From NCBI GenBank assembly GCA_013150915.1, contig JAADJE010000068.1, forward strand, positions 1-40,516: DNA of 40,516 nucleotides. Reading direction: 5' to 3'. The stretch comes from Gammaproteobacteria bacterium (GTDB taxonomy: Bacteria; Pseudomonadota; Gammaproteobacteria; BMS3Bbin11). The translations under genes were made by a program, and so were the position numbers. The notes beneath the pieces were generated by a model. The model had not been told where the DNA came from. It made no database searches and saw nothing but the letters and a program-made list of their open reading frames with translations. Below are positions 8,190 to 17,771 of this stretch, piece after piece. The number at the start of each line of letters is the position of its first letter. Positions within the stretch are counted from its first letter, which is position 1.

Positions 8190-9685
8190 CGGTCCAATGA
8201 GCGGTAACGTATAGCTTCAGCGATATGTTGCTGCTCGACCTCATCAGATTCGGCCAGATCTGCAATTGTCCTGGCCACTCGCAGCAGTCGGTGAAATGAA
8301 CGTGCCGACAGGCCAAGCCGGCTGATTACATCGGCCAGGCAACTGCGGGCAGAACTGCCAATCTTGCTTTGACGATCCAGCTGCTGGTTTGTTAACTGCG
8401 AATTCATCACACCTGACCTGTCCAGTTGCCTCTGCCTCGCCATCGAAACACGCTGTCGTACCACTTCACTGCCCTCTGCCTGATACTGATCGTCCAGCAG
8501 GACATCTACTGGCACAGCCAGCACCTCAACCTGCAGATCAATTCGATCCATCAATGGCCCTGACAATCGTGACCGGTAACGCTGTATCTGTTCTGCGGTA
8601 CAGCGACAACGCCCTGAGGGCTCACCAAAATATCCGCAGGGACAGGGATTCATGGCCGCAAGAAACTGGAACCTTGCCGGGTATTCTGCCTGGCTCGCTG
8701 CTCGTGATATTGAAACAACACCGGACTCCATCGGCTCACGCAACACCTCCAGCACGCGTCTACCGAACTCAGGTAATTCGTCGAGAAACAATACCCCGTT
8801 GTGTGCGAGTGAAATCTCTCCCGGTTTGGGTTTCGAGCCACCGCCAACAAGCGCAACAGCAGAAGAAGTATGATGCGGGGCACGAATTGGACGCTGGTTC
8901 CATCTGCTCATATCGATACCCTGCTTCCCGATAGAATAAATTGTAGCCGTCTGTAATGCTTCATCCCTGCTCATCGGCGGCAAAATACCCGGCAATCTGC
9001 TGGCCAGCATGGTCTTGCCACTGCCCGGCGGTCCTGACATCAGCAAGCTATGGTTTCCAGCTGCAGCGACTTCCAGCGCCCGCTTCGCCTGGTGCTGGCC
9101 ACGAACTTCGGCAAGGTCTGGATACGCTGTACATGCAGTACTGGATATATTTAGTTCAACCTGCGGCAGGACGTGTTGCCCGTTTAGGTGCGCAATAAGT
9201 TCCAGCAATGTCGCCGGTGCCAGTACATCACATTCTTCGACCAGGGAGGCTTCCTGGCCATTTTGTTTTGCCACAACCAGAATCCGGCCCTGTCTGATGA
9301 CCTGTAGTGCTGCAGGCAATATTCCACTTACAGGACGCAGCTCTCCACTCAATGCCAGTTCGGCTGAAAATTCATATCTATCAAGGTGAGCCTGTGCAAT
9401 TTGGTCCGATGCAGCCAGTATTCCAATAGCTATCGGTAGATCGAAACGCCCCCCCTCTTTTGGAATATCTGCAGGAGCCAGATTGATCGTGATACGTCGG
9501 GGTGGAAACTCAAAACCGGAATTCAATAATGCCCCACGAACCCTGTCCTTACTTTCTTTTACTGCCGCTTCGGGCAACCCGACAATGGATAGCGATGGCA
9601 AACCATTGGATAAGTGCGCTTCCACAAACACTTGTGGAGCCATCACTCCATCAGCCGAACGCGAGTAGATAATTGCCAGTGACAT
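8168..9685 (-). CDS. comM: YifB/ComM family AAA+ ATPase (Mg-chelatase-like)
   Basis: At 505 residues it matches ComM/YifB (about 506). ComM is a hexameric helicase that promotes branch migration when incoming single-stranded DNA recombines during natural transformation; the gene is also kept in non-competent species. Visible parts are an N-terminal Lon-like ChlI fold (about 1-170), Walker A GPPGSGKT (218-225), Walker B LFLDE (about 299-303), the conserved MNPCPCG with a following RCRC cysteine cluster, and a C-terminal Mg-chelatase domain with RSFHRLLRVARTIADL. No competence genes are in the window. The gene faces the ICMT-like gene tail to tail; ubiK lies 58 bp upstream on the same strand. 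Confidence 0.93.
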   Translation of the reverse strand: MSLAIIYSRSADGVMAPQVFVEAHLSNGLPSLSIVGLPEAAVKESKDRVRGALLNSGFEFPPRRITINLAPADIPKEGGRFDLPIAIGILAASDQIAQAHLDRYEFSAELALSGELRPVSGILPAALQVIRQGRILVVAKQNGQEASLVEECDVLAPATLLELIAHLNGQHVLPQVELNISSTACTAYPDLAEVRGQHQAKRALEVAAAGNHSLLMSGPPGSGKTMLASRLPGILPPMSRDEALQTATIYSIGKQGIDMSRWNQRPIRAPHHTSSAVALVGGGSKPKPGEISLAHNGVLFLDELPEFGRRVLEVLREPMESGVVSISRAASQAEYPARFQFLAAMNPCPCGYFGEPSGRCRCTAEQIQRYRSRLSGPLMDRIDLQVEVLAVPVDVLLDDQYQAEGSEVVRQRVSMARQRQLDRSGVMNSQLTNQQLDRQSKIGSSARSCLADVISRLGLSARSFHRLLRVARTIADLAESDEVEQQHIAEAIRYRSLDRYLKKMT

Positions 9686-9743
9686 AAGAGGAGTCCTTTC
9701 CCGTGCTGTCTTCCATGGTCGACATCTAATGTCGAGTGAGGTG

Positions 9744-9986
9744 TTATTTCTTCAACTGCTTTTCGAGTTGTGCTACCTGACGTTCTAGCTGATCGAGCTT
9801 CTCTCGGGTGCGCAGTAAAACACGTTTCTGCACCTCAAATTCCTCACTGCTAACCAGATCCATTTTTTCGAAGGCACTGTTTGCAGCTGCCCGCAAATTT
9901 TCACGTATTGCTGATGCAATACCGGCAGGCAAAGCCGCTTCGAAGAAACGGATAAAACTATCCGTGGTTGAGTTATTTTTGTCCAT
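9744..9986 (-). CDS. ubiK: Ubiquinone biosynthesis accessory factor UbiK
   Basis: An 80-residue protein of the BMFP/YqiC family. UbiK binds UbiJ and helps late steps of aerobic ubiquinone synthesis at the membrane-associated Ubi complex. The N-terminal half holds the conserved amphipathic region (FFEAALPAGIASAIRENLR). The C-terminal half is a heptad-patterned coiled coil (about 48-79, LDQLERQVAQLEKQLKK), the known trimerisation element. It diverges from glnK across 312 bp and precedes comM, the same order as in Pseudomonas. Confidence 0.92.
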   Translation of the reverse strand: MDKNNSTTDSFIRFFEAALPAGIASAIRENLRAAANSAFEKMDLVSSEEFEVQKRVLLRTREKLDQLERQVAQLEKQLKK

Positions 9987-10060
9987 ACAGGATCAGATCA
10001 TCCATACTTTACACAATTAAATCAACTGCTATGTGTCATATCACCGATCCTCTCACTGTA

Positions 10061-10077
10061 TGCACCAGAATGGTGAA
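10061..10077. promoter_or_regulatory. Putative NtrC (NRI) enhancer site
   Basis: TGCACCAGAATGGTGAA closely fits the NtrC dyad TGCACC-N5-GGTGCA, differing only in the next-to-last base. It is centred about 110-120 bp upstream of the sigma-54 promoter at 10182, a usual enhancer distance. No second comparably good site was seen in the spacer. Assignment rests on sequence match and gene context. Confidence 0.7.
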
Positions 10078-10122
10078 TTATTATTCAATCACAGCAATAA
10101 GAAAGTGCGGAGAACCCTATAA

Positions 10123-10137
10123 TTAACAGCCTGTTAA
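10123..10137. promoter_or_regulatory. Perfect 15-bp palindrome, possible operator
   Basis: TTAACAG-C-CTGTTAA is a perfect dyad with one central base, placed between the putative NtrC site and the sigma-54 promoter in the ubiK-glnK spacer. It might bind a dimeric regulator or belong to the ubiK promoter region. No regulator is assigned. Confidence 0.3.
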
Positions 10138-10181
10138 CCACAATACATTGTTTTTACGTATGTTTTTACAGAAATAAGCAT

Positions 10182-10197
10182 TGGCATGATTTCTGCA
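10182..10197 (+). promoter_or_regulatory. Sigma-54 (RpoN) promoter of glnK-amtB
   Basis: TGGCATGATTTCTGCA matches the -24/-12 consensus TGGCACG-N4-TTGCW, with the invariant GG and GC ten bases apart. Transcription would start near 10208, about 90 bp before glnK. Together with the upstream NtrC-like site this predicts induction of glnK-amtB under nitrogen limitation, the classical control of this operon. Confidence 0.8.
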
Positions 10198-10274
10198 TTA
10201 TAACGTTACGAGATTGCTGTATTTTAACTATTGTCTTGAACCAGCAGGCAACAGCACTGAACCGCAGTGCCTGA

Positions 10275-10637
<363 letters not shown>

Positions 10638-10671
10638 CCCGACTTTGTGAAAAACTAGAGAGGAATTTATT

Positions 10672-10881
10672 GTGGAAGCAATTGAAGGTATTAACAATCT
10701 AAGCTATGCGCTGGATACATTTTATTTCCTGGTTACCGGCACGCTGGTAATCTGGATGGCAGCAGTTGTAGCAACTAACATAAACAAACGGTCCGACAGC
10801 TTCTGTTACTCCGGTATATCTGGCTTCTTCTTTCAGATGCTATTCGTAGCAACCGCCATGTCAACGATCCTATTATTAAAA
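10672..10881 (+). pseudogene. Collapsed remnant of a second Amt-type transporter, fused in frame to amtB
   Basis: Residues 1-31 (ending YFLVTGTLVIWMAA) match the first helix region of an Amt subfamily that normally reads on as GFAMLEAGLVRSKN. Here the frame jumps to unrelated-looking residues. It then shows GFFFQMLFVATAMS, which fits a later Amt helix (usual form DFFFQVVFVATAMS, followed by AERMKLW). The intervening helices are missing. The simplest reading is an old amt gene reduced by internal deletion and overlaid by an intact amtB. The family motifs are recalled, not searched. Confidence 0.65.
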
Positions 10882-12255
10882 ATGAAAAAGTGGCTGGCTG
10901 GCCACTCCTGGCGTCCTGCTCCAGGCGGTACTCACACCTCCTTGTACAGTGGCTTAGTCGTCGCTCTCCTGGCAGGGTTGCCTACGCTGGCGTTCGGTCA
11001 AGAGGCCGCGGCCGCGGCGGCTGAGGCGGTGCCTACGCTAGACTCCGGGGATACCGCCTGGATGCTGACATCCACCGCTTTGGTACTCTTCATGACCATA
11101 CCCGGACTGGCGCTGTTCTATGCCGGCATGGTTCGGAGCAAGAACGTGTTGTCGGTCATGGTGCAGTGTTTCGCCATCACTGCTTTGATCACAATCCTGT
11201 GGGTAGTGTATGGCTACAGCCTGGCCTTCGGTGATGGCGGCAGCATGCAACAGTGGATCGGCGGACTGGGTAAGTCATTCATGAACGGGGTCGGCGTGGA
11301 CTCCCTGAGCGGTACCATCCCGGAAACGGTGTTCTCCATGTTCCAGCTGACCTTTGCCATCATTACCCCGGCCCTGGTTGTCGGCGCTTTCGCCGAGCGC
11401 ATGAAGTTTTCCGCTATGCTCTGGTTCATGGGGCTTTGGGTAACCTTCGTGTATGCGCCGATCGCCCACTGGGTGTGGGGTGGCGGCTGGCTAGGCGACA
11501 TGGGAGTACTGGACTTTGCTGGCGGCACGGTGGTACACATCAACGCCGGTGTCGCCGCCCTGGTTGCCGCATTGATGTTGGGCAAACGTAAGGGCTATCC
11601 TAAAACCACCATGGCACCAAATAACATGGTCCTGACGGTGGTTGGTGCATCGATGCTGTGGGTCGGCTGGTTTGGGTTTAACGCCGGCAGCGAGTTGGCG
11701 GCGGACGGCACCGCGGGTATGGCCATGGCAGTCACTCAGATCGCCACTGCCGCCGCCGCACTTTCCTGGATGTTCTTTGAATGGATGAGTCACGGCAAGC
11801 CCAGCGCTCTGGGTCTCGCTTCAGGCGCCGTCGCAGGTCTGGTGGCAATTACACCGGCCTCCGGTTTCGTTGGACCCATCGGGGCACTGGCGATCGGTGT
11901 TGCGGCTGGCGTGGGTTGCTACATTGCCGCCGTCAAGGTGAAACGCGTCCTGGGCTACGATGACTCGCTCGACTGTTTCGGCGTACACGCCATCGGTGGC
12001 ATTATCGGTGCCATGTTGACCGGTGTCTTCGTGAGCAAGGGACTCGGTGGTGTCGGTTTTGCGGAAGGCGTAACCATGGGCGCCCAGATTGGCAAGCAGT
12101 TCGTCGGTGTTATGGTCACAATCATCTACACGGGTATCGTGAGCTTCATCATCCTGAAAGTCGTGGATGTGGTCATCGGCCTGCGCGTCACCGAAGAGCA
12201 GGAAACCGAGGGTCTGGATATCGCGCTACATGACGAACGGGGTTACAACCTGTAA
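10672..12255 (+). CDS. amtB: Ammonium transporter AmtB with aberrant N-terminal extension
   Basis: Trimeric inner-membrane ammonium channel. The frame opens at a GTG (10672) with AGAGGA upstream, but only the part from about residue 71 (ATG 10882) looks like standard AmtB: a signal-peptide-like leader ending near LAFGQ, then the 11-helix core starting DTAWMLTSTALVLFM, with IPGLALFYAGMVRSKN, GAFAERMKFSAMLW, DFAGGTVVHINAG and DCFGVHAIGG. From 10882 the protein is 457 residues (E. coli AmtB 428). The first 70 residues resemble pieces of another Amt subfamily and are listed separately. Which start is used is undecided: 10672 has the better ribosome site, 10882 gives the normal protein. Spot counts of single 60-base lines give about 53-72% G+C in the core against 38-48% in the extension, suggesting the core was imported. 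Confidence 0.9.
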   Translation: MEAIEGINNLSYALDTFYFLVTGTLVIWMAAVVATNINKRSDSFCYSGISGFFFQMLFVATAMSTILLLKMKKWLAGHSWRPAPGGTHTSLYSGLVVALLAGLPTLAFGQEAAAAAAEAVPTLDSGDTAWMLTSTALVLFMTIPGLALFYAGMVRSKNVLSVMVQCFAITALITILWVVYGYSLAFGDGGSMQQWIGGLGKSFMNGVGVDSLSGTIPETVFSMFQLTFAIITPALVVGAFAERMKFSAMLWFMGLWVTFVYAPIAHWVWGGGWLGDMGVLDFAGGTVVHINAGVAALVAALMLGKRKGYPKTTMAPNNMVLTVVGASMLWVGWFGFNAGSELAADGTAGMAMAVTQIATAAAALSWMFFEWMSHGKPSALGLASGAVAGLVAITPASGFVGPIGALAIGVAAGVGCYIAAVKVKRVLGYDDSLDCFGVHAIGGIIGAMLTGVFVSKGLGGVGFAEGVTMGAQIGKQFVGVMVTIIYTGIVSFIILKVVDVVIGLRVTEEQETEGLDIALHDERGYNL

Positions 12256-12298
12256 GTTTAATTTGTAAACCTGAGTTTTTTCTTTGTTTAAGATTGTT

Positions 12299-12328
12299 GC
12301 GGGCGCCTTTTGGCACCCGCTTTTTTTT
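12299..12328 (+). terminator. Rho-independent terminator after amtB
   Basis: GCGGGCGCC, TTTT loop, GGCACCCGC forms a 9-bp stem with one C-A mismatch, followed by eight T. It ends 73 bp after the amtB stop, so the second glnK would need read-through or its own promoter. Confidence 0.88.
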
Positions 12329-12479
12329 GACCGTTCTCGCACGCCCCTTTTTCTGTTTATTACCACTTTAACCGACTGAAAAACCCGGTTACTCTTGAGA
12401 CGCGAAAAAATACCTCTGCGTTTAACTGAGCTTGATCCTTTCCACCAATTTAAGGCAAACTCCCCCACAGACATTTTAG

Positions 12480-12830
<351 letters not shown>

Positions 12831-12995
12831 AAATCAGGTGCCCGGGGAAGGATAAAAGACAAAAGTGGATCACCACAGGTTTTCCTCTAACGTTCCTAAT
12901 GCACCCCCTAAGCAATTGATTATTATTGTATAAGGATGCCATGCTTCGGCACGTGATTACAGAAAATATCCGAAGGGTGTAATGATGATTTTATT

Positions 12996-13017
12996 GAATT
13001 GATCAGGGCTTCCCTAA
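12996..13017. repeat. Short dispersed repeat, copy 2
   Basis: GAATTGATCAG followed by GGCTTCCCTAA matches 2737-2758 at 19 of 22 bases in the same orientation. It is just downstream of the surA stop, in the 202-bp spacer between the second glnK and surA, which otherwise shows no gene. Confidence 0.35.
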
Positions 13018-13032
13018 GCTTTTAGCTGCCTT

Positions 13033-14343
13033 TTACATCTCGTCAATCGGAACCCGGTATTCAATATACGCCCCAGATTTCAGTTGTTTCAGAAACTGGT
13101 CATATTTTTCAGCAACTTTTCGCTTACCAATCTGTTGCCTGATAACATCACGACGTTTCTGCTCACTGACATCCAGCAACCTTCTTTCCTCCAGCTGAAT
13201 CAGATGTACACCAAATTGACTGACGATAGGCTGGGAGATCTCACCCACTTGCAGAGCATCCATTGCCTGCTCGAAACCCGGTACAGTCTCCCCCTTGTTC
13301 AACCATCCCAGTTCTCCGCCTTTTACGGCACTTCCAGTATCCTGTGAAACTTCTGCGGCCAATTCACCAAAATCTTCCCCCGCGAGGATACGTTTGCGGA
13401 TTTTCTGCATTTCTAATTTAGCATGTTCGATATCAACCTTGTTCTTCGCCTTAAAGAGGATATGTCTTGCACGTGTCTGATTTACCAACTGTTGTTTACT
13501 CCCCTTTAGCTGGTTTAACTTCAACAGGTGTATTCCCCCCGGACTAACCAGCGGTTTGCTGATATCCCCCTCTTGCATACCTTCCAGAGCGTTGGCAAAA
13601 AGAGCAGGTAATTGATCCTTGGTTTTCCAGCCCAGGTTGCCACCTTTCTCACTGTCTGGGGCGCTGGAGTATTTTCTTGCCGCCGTGTCAAAACTAATCT
13701 TGCCTTCAAGAATGCGGCGTCTCAGGCTTATTCCACGTTCTCGGCCTTTTTCGAGCTCAGTAGGAGAGGCCTCTTCGTTCACAGGCAACATAATATGCGA
13801 AAGATTGTAAGTACGATTCGACCTGGCTGCCGCCACATTTTTAAGAACCCCATCAACTTCACTGTCCAGTACTGAAACCTGGCGCCTTACGTCTCTTTCA
13901 ATGGCGCGTTGTACAAGAAGTTGGTTCTTCAGATCTTCTTTGAATGTTTCCTCGCTAATACCTTCTTCTTTTAACTTCTGTAAAATCTGTGGAACGGTAA
14001 GATTGTTTTGTTTTGCAAGCCTTTCCATCGCTTGTTGTAGCATGGCATCCGTAACATTTATTCCCGTATTCTTTGCGTGCAATTGCAAAAGCTTCTCGAA
14101 CACCAGTTGCTCCAGAACCTTTTCCTTTAAGATTTTTTCAGACGGACTTTTCTCTCCGGAAGCTGCAAGTTTACTCTGCATACTGCTTAGTGCAGATTCA
14201 AACTCGCCCAGGGTAATAATATCGTCATCAACAACTACCAGTACGCGATCCAGCATTGTGACCGATTCTGCCAGCAGTACAACTGGGAACATAGATCCAA
14301 GCAGAAGCATAGCGGTAAGCAGGCTGAGCAGATATTTCAGCAT
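13033..14343 (-). CDS. surA: Periplasmic chaperone / peptidyl-prolyl isomerase SurA
   Basis: Escorts unfolded outer-membrane proteins, including LptD, across the periplasm to the BAM complex. The 436 residues (E. coli 428) start with a signal peptide (hydrophobic 4-25). Then come the SurA N-terminal chaperone domain (about 26-175), two parvulin domains (about 178-285, with LSHIMLPV and GGNLGWK; about 290-395, with ARHILFK and GGELGWL) and a short C-terminal helix. Downstream of lptD by 67 bp on the same strand, the usual lptD-surA pair. The pdxA and ksgA genes that often follow are absent here. Confidence 0.95.
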   Translation of the reverse strand: MLKYLLSLLTAMLLLGSMFPVVLLAESVTMLDRVLVVVDDDIITLGEFESALSSMQSKLAASGEKSPSEKILKEKVLEQLVFEKLLQLHAKNTGINVTDAMLQQAMERLAKQNNLTVPQILQKLKEEGISEETFKEDLKNQLLVQRAIERDVRRQVSVLDSEVDGVLKNVAAARSNRTYNLSHIMLPVNEEASPTELEKGRERGISLRRRILEGKISFDTAARKYSSAPDSEKGGNLGWKTKDQLPALFANALEGMQEGDISKPLVSPGGIHLLKLNQLKGSKQQLVNQTRARHILFKAKNKVDIEHAKLEMQKIRKRILAGEDFGELAAEVSQDTGSAVKGGELGWLNKGETVPGFEQAMDALQVGEISQPIVSQFGVHLIQLEERRLLDVSEQKRRDVIRQQIGKRKVAEKYDQFLKQLKSGAYIEYRVPIDEM

Positions 14344-14410
14344 AAGAAATATAATTCCCGTTGTGTCATTAGTGTTGTGTGGTCAAAACTTTTCCAGAAT
14401 CAGCCAATTA

Positions 14411-16651
14411 TCAAAAACCTGTTCTGATCTTTGTTAAACCATTTAATTCAAACTGAACCAGGAAGGCGTTGACATACTCGCTGTTATTATCGATTCTTCT
14501 TTGTGCGTCCACTCTGATCCCCCAACAACATGCATTATAACCAACACCTATACCACCACGTAGAAAATCATTGGCTTCAAGGTCATAACGTGCACTTGCG
14601 TTTAGCTGCCAGCGTGGTGCCAGCGCCCATGCAATATTGGCGTTTAGCTGCTGTGAACTGATGTTCCCATTTTTCCTGTTGTAATAACCCAATTTGATGC
14701 CTCTGCGTGCATCTTTTGTGTATCGCATATCGGTATTGAACACACCAAGCTCACTTTGCTCGGCATTGTATTGAAAAAAGTTGTACATATAGAATTTTTT
14801 TGACAATCGGGTATACAGTTCAGCGACAAAATCTGATCGGTTAAAGGTTTGAGTGAGTGCAGAATTCGTCGACAGACCCACCTGCCGGTCGTCAAAATAG
14901 TATATCTGTCCTACCGTCCCTCTCAATAATTCATCACCACTATCTGCAGCAATTAGTCGCGATGTCAATGATGCTGTTAACTGATTTGCATCGCCGATTC
15001 GGTCAGGTCCGGTAAAGCGATTTTCCCTAAACATGGTGCCCATACTGAATGTATTTTGTCCCGTGTCAAACACCGGGATATCGGTTTGATTCTGGTAAGG
15101 CACATACAGATAGAATAGACGCGGCTCCAGTGTAGTGGTGAAGTCCTTGCCTTTAATAAATGACGACTTCTCAAAGTAAAGGCCTGAATCAAGAGAAAAT
15201 ATTCCCAGACTTCGATCCGGGGTAGCGTTTTGGCCAGCAGCGACATTTGTCAGGTCATAGGCGGTATATCGAAAAGTCGCCTTAGGTTTAAAGAATCCAT
15301 ACATCTTACGGAAATCATAGGCAATACTTGCGCCCAGGTCTGAGCGTGGGCCACTGATCCTGTCCGTTCTCTGGAAATCTGTATAACTGCCATACACATC
15401 AAACTTGAAACGGTTTAATTTGGGGATATTTGTTGAGAAGGTAATCGACGGTTCACGCTTATAGGGTCTGTTTGCTTCTGGAATAGTGTCATCAATGGTC
15501 TGAAACTGTGAGTACAGCGCATTCGCACGGAAATAGCGCCCGGAATAGTCAATTCGTCCCTCCTGTCTCAGGTAGGTGGCAGAGGTTAACAACAGACTCC
15601 TGGAAAAATCCTCAAAATAGTTTTCATCTGAAACTGTTGCGTAATTGGCTGATGCATTCCATCTACCCGAGAATCTTTGTCTTAAATCAAACCTGTATCC
15701 GTATCGGTTTTTACCCGTTTCCTTATCGTCCGCCAGATATGCACCATTAAAATTTCCTCTGCCTCCTCTCGTCTTATAACGGTATTCACCCTGCAACTGA
15801 GCGCCACGTTTACCGTAGTAATTTGCGCTGACGGTAGCATCCATGCTGGGTGCAATATTAATATAATAAGGAATTTTGATGGATGTACCCAGACGGTTTG
15901 TAGAGCCTATTGAGGGCATCAAAAAACCCGTTTTTCGATCATCGTTTAATGGAAAGCTGATGTAGGGAAACCAGAAAACAGGTACATCAAATAATCGCAA
16001 CTTCATGTTCCTTGCTTTTCCTATACCAGCAGATTTATCCAGCTCAATTTTAGCGGCACTCAATACTGCAATTTCCTTATCTTTAGGGCAGGTTGAATAG
16101 GTTGCATCGTTCAGGATGACCACATCATGTCCCTCAAATTCGATACTTTTTGCCTCACCATGAGCACGAATATATTTTTTCCCACTGGGTGCTTTACCCG
16201 CCGTCTTCGATGTGAGGGTATATTTCACATCGTTAGCACGGCCTATCATGGTCTCCACCTCCATTTCCATTTGCTGTGCCTGAAATATATTGCCCGATGT
16301 GTCCTGTATACGAATATCGCCTTTTCCAGTAAAGCTGTCAGATGTCTTGTCATAACTAAGCTGGTCAGCACTGACCATCATGCCGTCTTTTTCCAGCTCC
16401 GCATTACCGGTAAACAAAATCGTTTTATCAACTATCTCTGTTTGGTCTGCCTCAACGGCAACAGCGCCAGGTTTTAGCGCACTATCTGCCGACTTGAAAT
16501 CGACCGTATCAGCCTTACAAACACCCGTAAAGGCTTCACGATAGGCATTAATCATGGAATTTCTGTATTCATTTATGCTGAAGGCATTTGCAGCAAATGG
16601 CAAAAAAAATGACAGAAATAAGGTGGTTTTCAGTGCAATTTTGTTATGCAT
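14411..16651 (-). CDS. lptD: LPS-assembly protein LptD
   Basis: Outer-membrane barrel that, with LptE, inserts lipopolysaccharide into the outer leaflet. At 746 residues it is close to E. coli LptD (784). A signal peptide ends after ANA (23). An OstA/LptA-like beta-jellyroll covers about 60-200, with AVAVEADQTEIV at its start. The large barrel follows to the C-terminus and ends in Phe. Cysteines at 45, 188, 708 and 709 match the two-pair layout (Cys, Cys, CC) whose non-consecutive disulfides are needed for E. coli LptD. Divergent from amgK; followed by surA. Confidence 0.95.
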   Translation of the reverse strand: MHNKIALKTTLFLSFFLPFAANAFSINEYRNSMINAYREAFTGVCKADTVDFKSADSALKPGAVAVEADQTEIVDKTILFTGNAELEKDGMMVSADQLSYDKTSDSFTGKGDIRIQDTSGNIFQAQQMEMEVETMIGRANDVKYTLTSKTAGKAPSGKKYIRAHGEAKSIEFEGHDVVILNDATYSTCPKDKEIAVLSAAKIELDKSAGIGKARNMKLRLFDVPVFWFPYISFPLNDDRKTGFLMPSIGSTNRLGTSIKIPYYINIAPSMDATVSANYYGKRGAQLQGEYRYKTRGGRGNFNGAYLADDKETGKNRYGYRFDLRQRFSGRWNASANYATVSDENYFEDFSRSLLLTSATYLRQEGRIDYSGRYFRANALYSQFQTIDDTIPEANRPYKREPSITFSTNIPKLNRFKFDVYGSYTDFQRTDRISGPRSDLGASIAYDFRKMYGFFKPKATFRYTAYDLTNVAAGQNATPDRSLGIFSLDSGLYFEKSSFIKGKDFTTTLEPRLFYLYVPYQNQTDIPVFDTGQNTFSMGTMFRENRFTGPDRIGDANQLTASLTSRLIAADSGDELLRGTVGQIYYFDDRQVGLSTNSALTQTFNRSDFVAELYTRLSKKFYMYNFFQYNAEQSELGVFNTDMRYTKDARRGIKLGYYNRKNGNISSQQLNANIAWALAPRWQLNASARYDLEANDFLRGGIGVGYNACCWGIRVDAQRRIDNNSEYVNAFLVQFELNGLTKIRTGF

Positions 16652-16777
16652 TCGATTTAATATCCCAATAACAGGCTTATGAGTGGTCGTACGATGTGTA
16701 AAATCGCATAGAATGGATACCCCTTCAAGCCCTTGTTCAAACTGAAGGCCATTATTATACAGATGGATTAAAGACTA

Positions 16778-17770
16778 TTGGATAGAAGAAAACAAATAAT
16801 TCATAACTGGATCGAGTCTCTTTACCCTACTGAGAAATTTAGCCTCGAACCGGCCTCCAGTGATGCCAGCTTTCGACGCTATTTCAGGCTCTTTATAAAC
16901 CACACCGGTCACGCTGATGGCCTGATCGTGATGGATGCACCACCGGAGAGCGAGGAAATCACCGTATTCTGCCGTCTGGCCAGACGTTTTCTCAAGCTCG
17001 GCATCAATGTCCCGCATATTTTGCATACCCATAAAGTACAGGGTTTTGTCCTGATGACAGACCTGGGTAGTCGGCATTATCTCGACAGCCTGAATGATAA
17101 CACTGTCGAGCGACTTTATGGTGATGCCCTCGGGGCCCTCGTGACACTGCAGACAGGCACCTTTGATGACCCCACCTTTCTGCCGCCATATTCAGCACAA
17201 CGGCTACGCCAGGAGATGGATCTCTTTCGAGAATGGTATTTGTCAACACACCTTGGTCTGGAAATCACCGCAGAAGAAAATAAAACTATGGATGAGGCCT
17301 GGCAGCTACTTATCGAGTCCGCTCTGGAACAACCTCAATTATGGGTGCACAGAGACTTTCATTCGCGTAATTTGATGGTTACTGACATCCATAATCCGGG
17401 TGTCCTCGATTTTCAGGATGCGGTAACGGGCCCTATTACCTATGATCTGGTTTCGTTACTGAAAGACTGCTATATCGAATGGCCCAAAGAACGCATCGAA
17501 GACTGGGCGCTTGGCTACCATGACCTGGCCTTGCAATCCGGTTTGCTTGAAAAAGAAGATGAACAACAATTTTTACGCTGGTTCCACCGCATGGGGATAC
17601 AGCGCCACCTGAAAGTTGCCGGTATTTTTGCCCGTTTGTCACACCGTGACGGGAAAAACCTCTACCTGAATGATATTCCGTTAACCCTCCGCTATCTGCT
17701 GTCAGCCCTACAGGATGACCCGGATCTGGATCGGCTTTACCAACTGGTAGCAGCAAAAATACCTCAATAA
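16778..17770 (+). CDS. amgK: MurNAc/GlcNAc anomeric kinase AmgK
   Basis: Phosphorylates the anomeric carbon of MurNAc (and GlcNAc) in the peptidoglycan recycling route that bypasses de novo UDP-MurNAc synthesis. It is an aminoglycoside-phosphotransferase-fold protein of 330 residues. The catalytic loop is HRDFHSRNL (191-199) with Asp193 and Asn198, and the metal-binding Asp211 is in LDFQDAVTGP. The start is a TTG; the only nearby ATG (16762) is followed one codon later by a stop, and the next in-frame ATG would remove 50 conserved residues. One base separates its stop from the murU ATG, so the two are co-translated. The position divergent from lptD-surA is the same as in Pseudomonas. Confidence 0.92.
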   Translation: MDRRKQIIHNWIESLYPTEKFSLEPASSDASFRRYFRLFINHTGHADGLIVMDAPPESEEITVFCRLARRFLKLGINVPHILHTHKVQGFVLMTDLGSRHYLDSLNDNTVERLYGDALGALVTLQTGTFDDPTFLPPYSAQRLRQEMDLFREWYLSTHLGLEITAEENKTMDEAWQLLIESALEQPQLWVHRDFHSRNLMVTDIHNPGVLDFQDAVTGPITYDLVSLLKDCYIEWPKERIEDWALGYHDLALQSGLLEKEDEQQFLRWFHRMGIQRHLKVAGIFARLSHRDGKNLYLNDIPLTLRYLLSALQDDPDLDRLYQLVAAKIPQ

Positions 17771-17771
17771 C

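Noticed and set aside
12831-13032. Hairpin TGCC...GGCA in the spacer after the second glnK as a terminator
   Set aside because: The stem is only four bases and no T-run follows.
16652-16777. Sigma-E promoter for lptD
   Set aside because: A GAAC-like -35 and a TCTA-like -10 exist, but the spacing and sequence do not fit the consensus.
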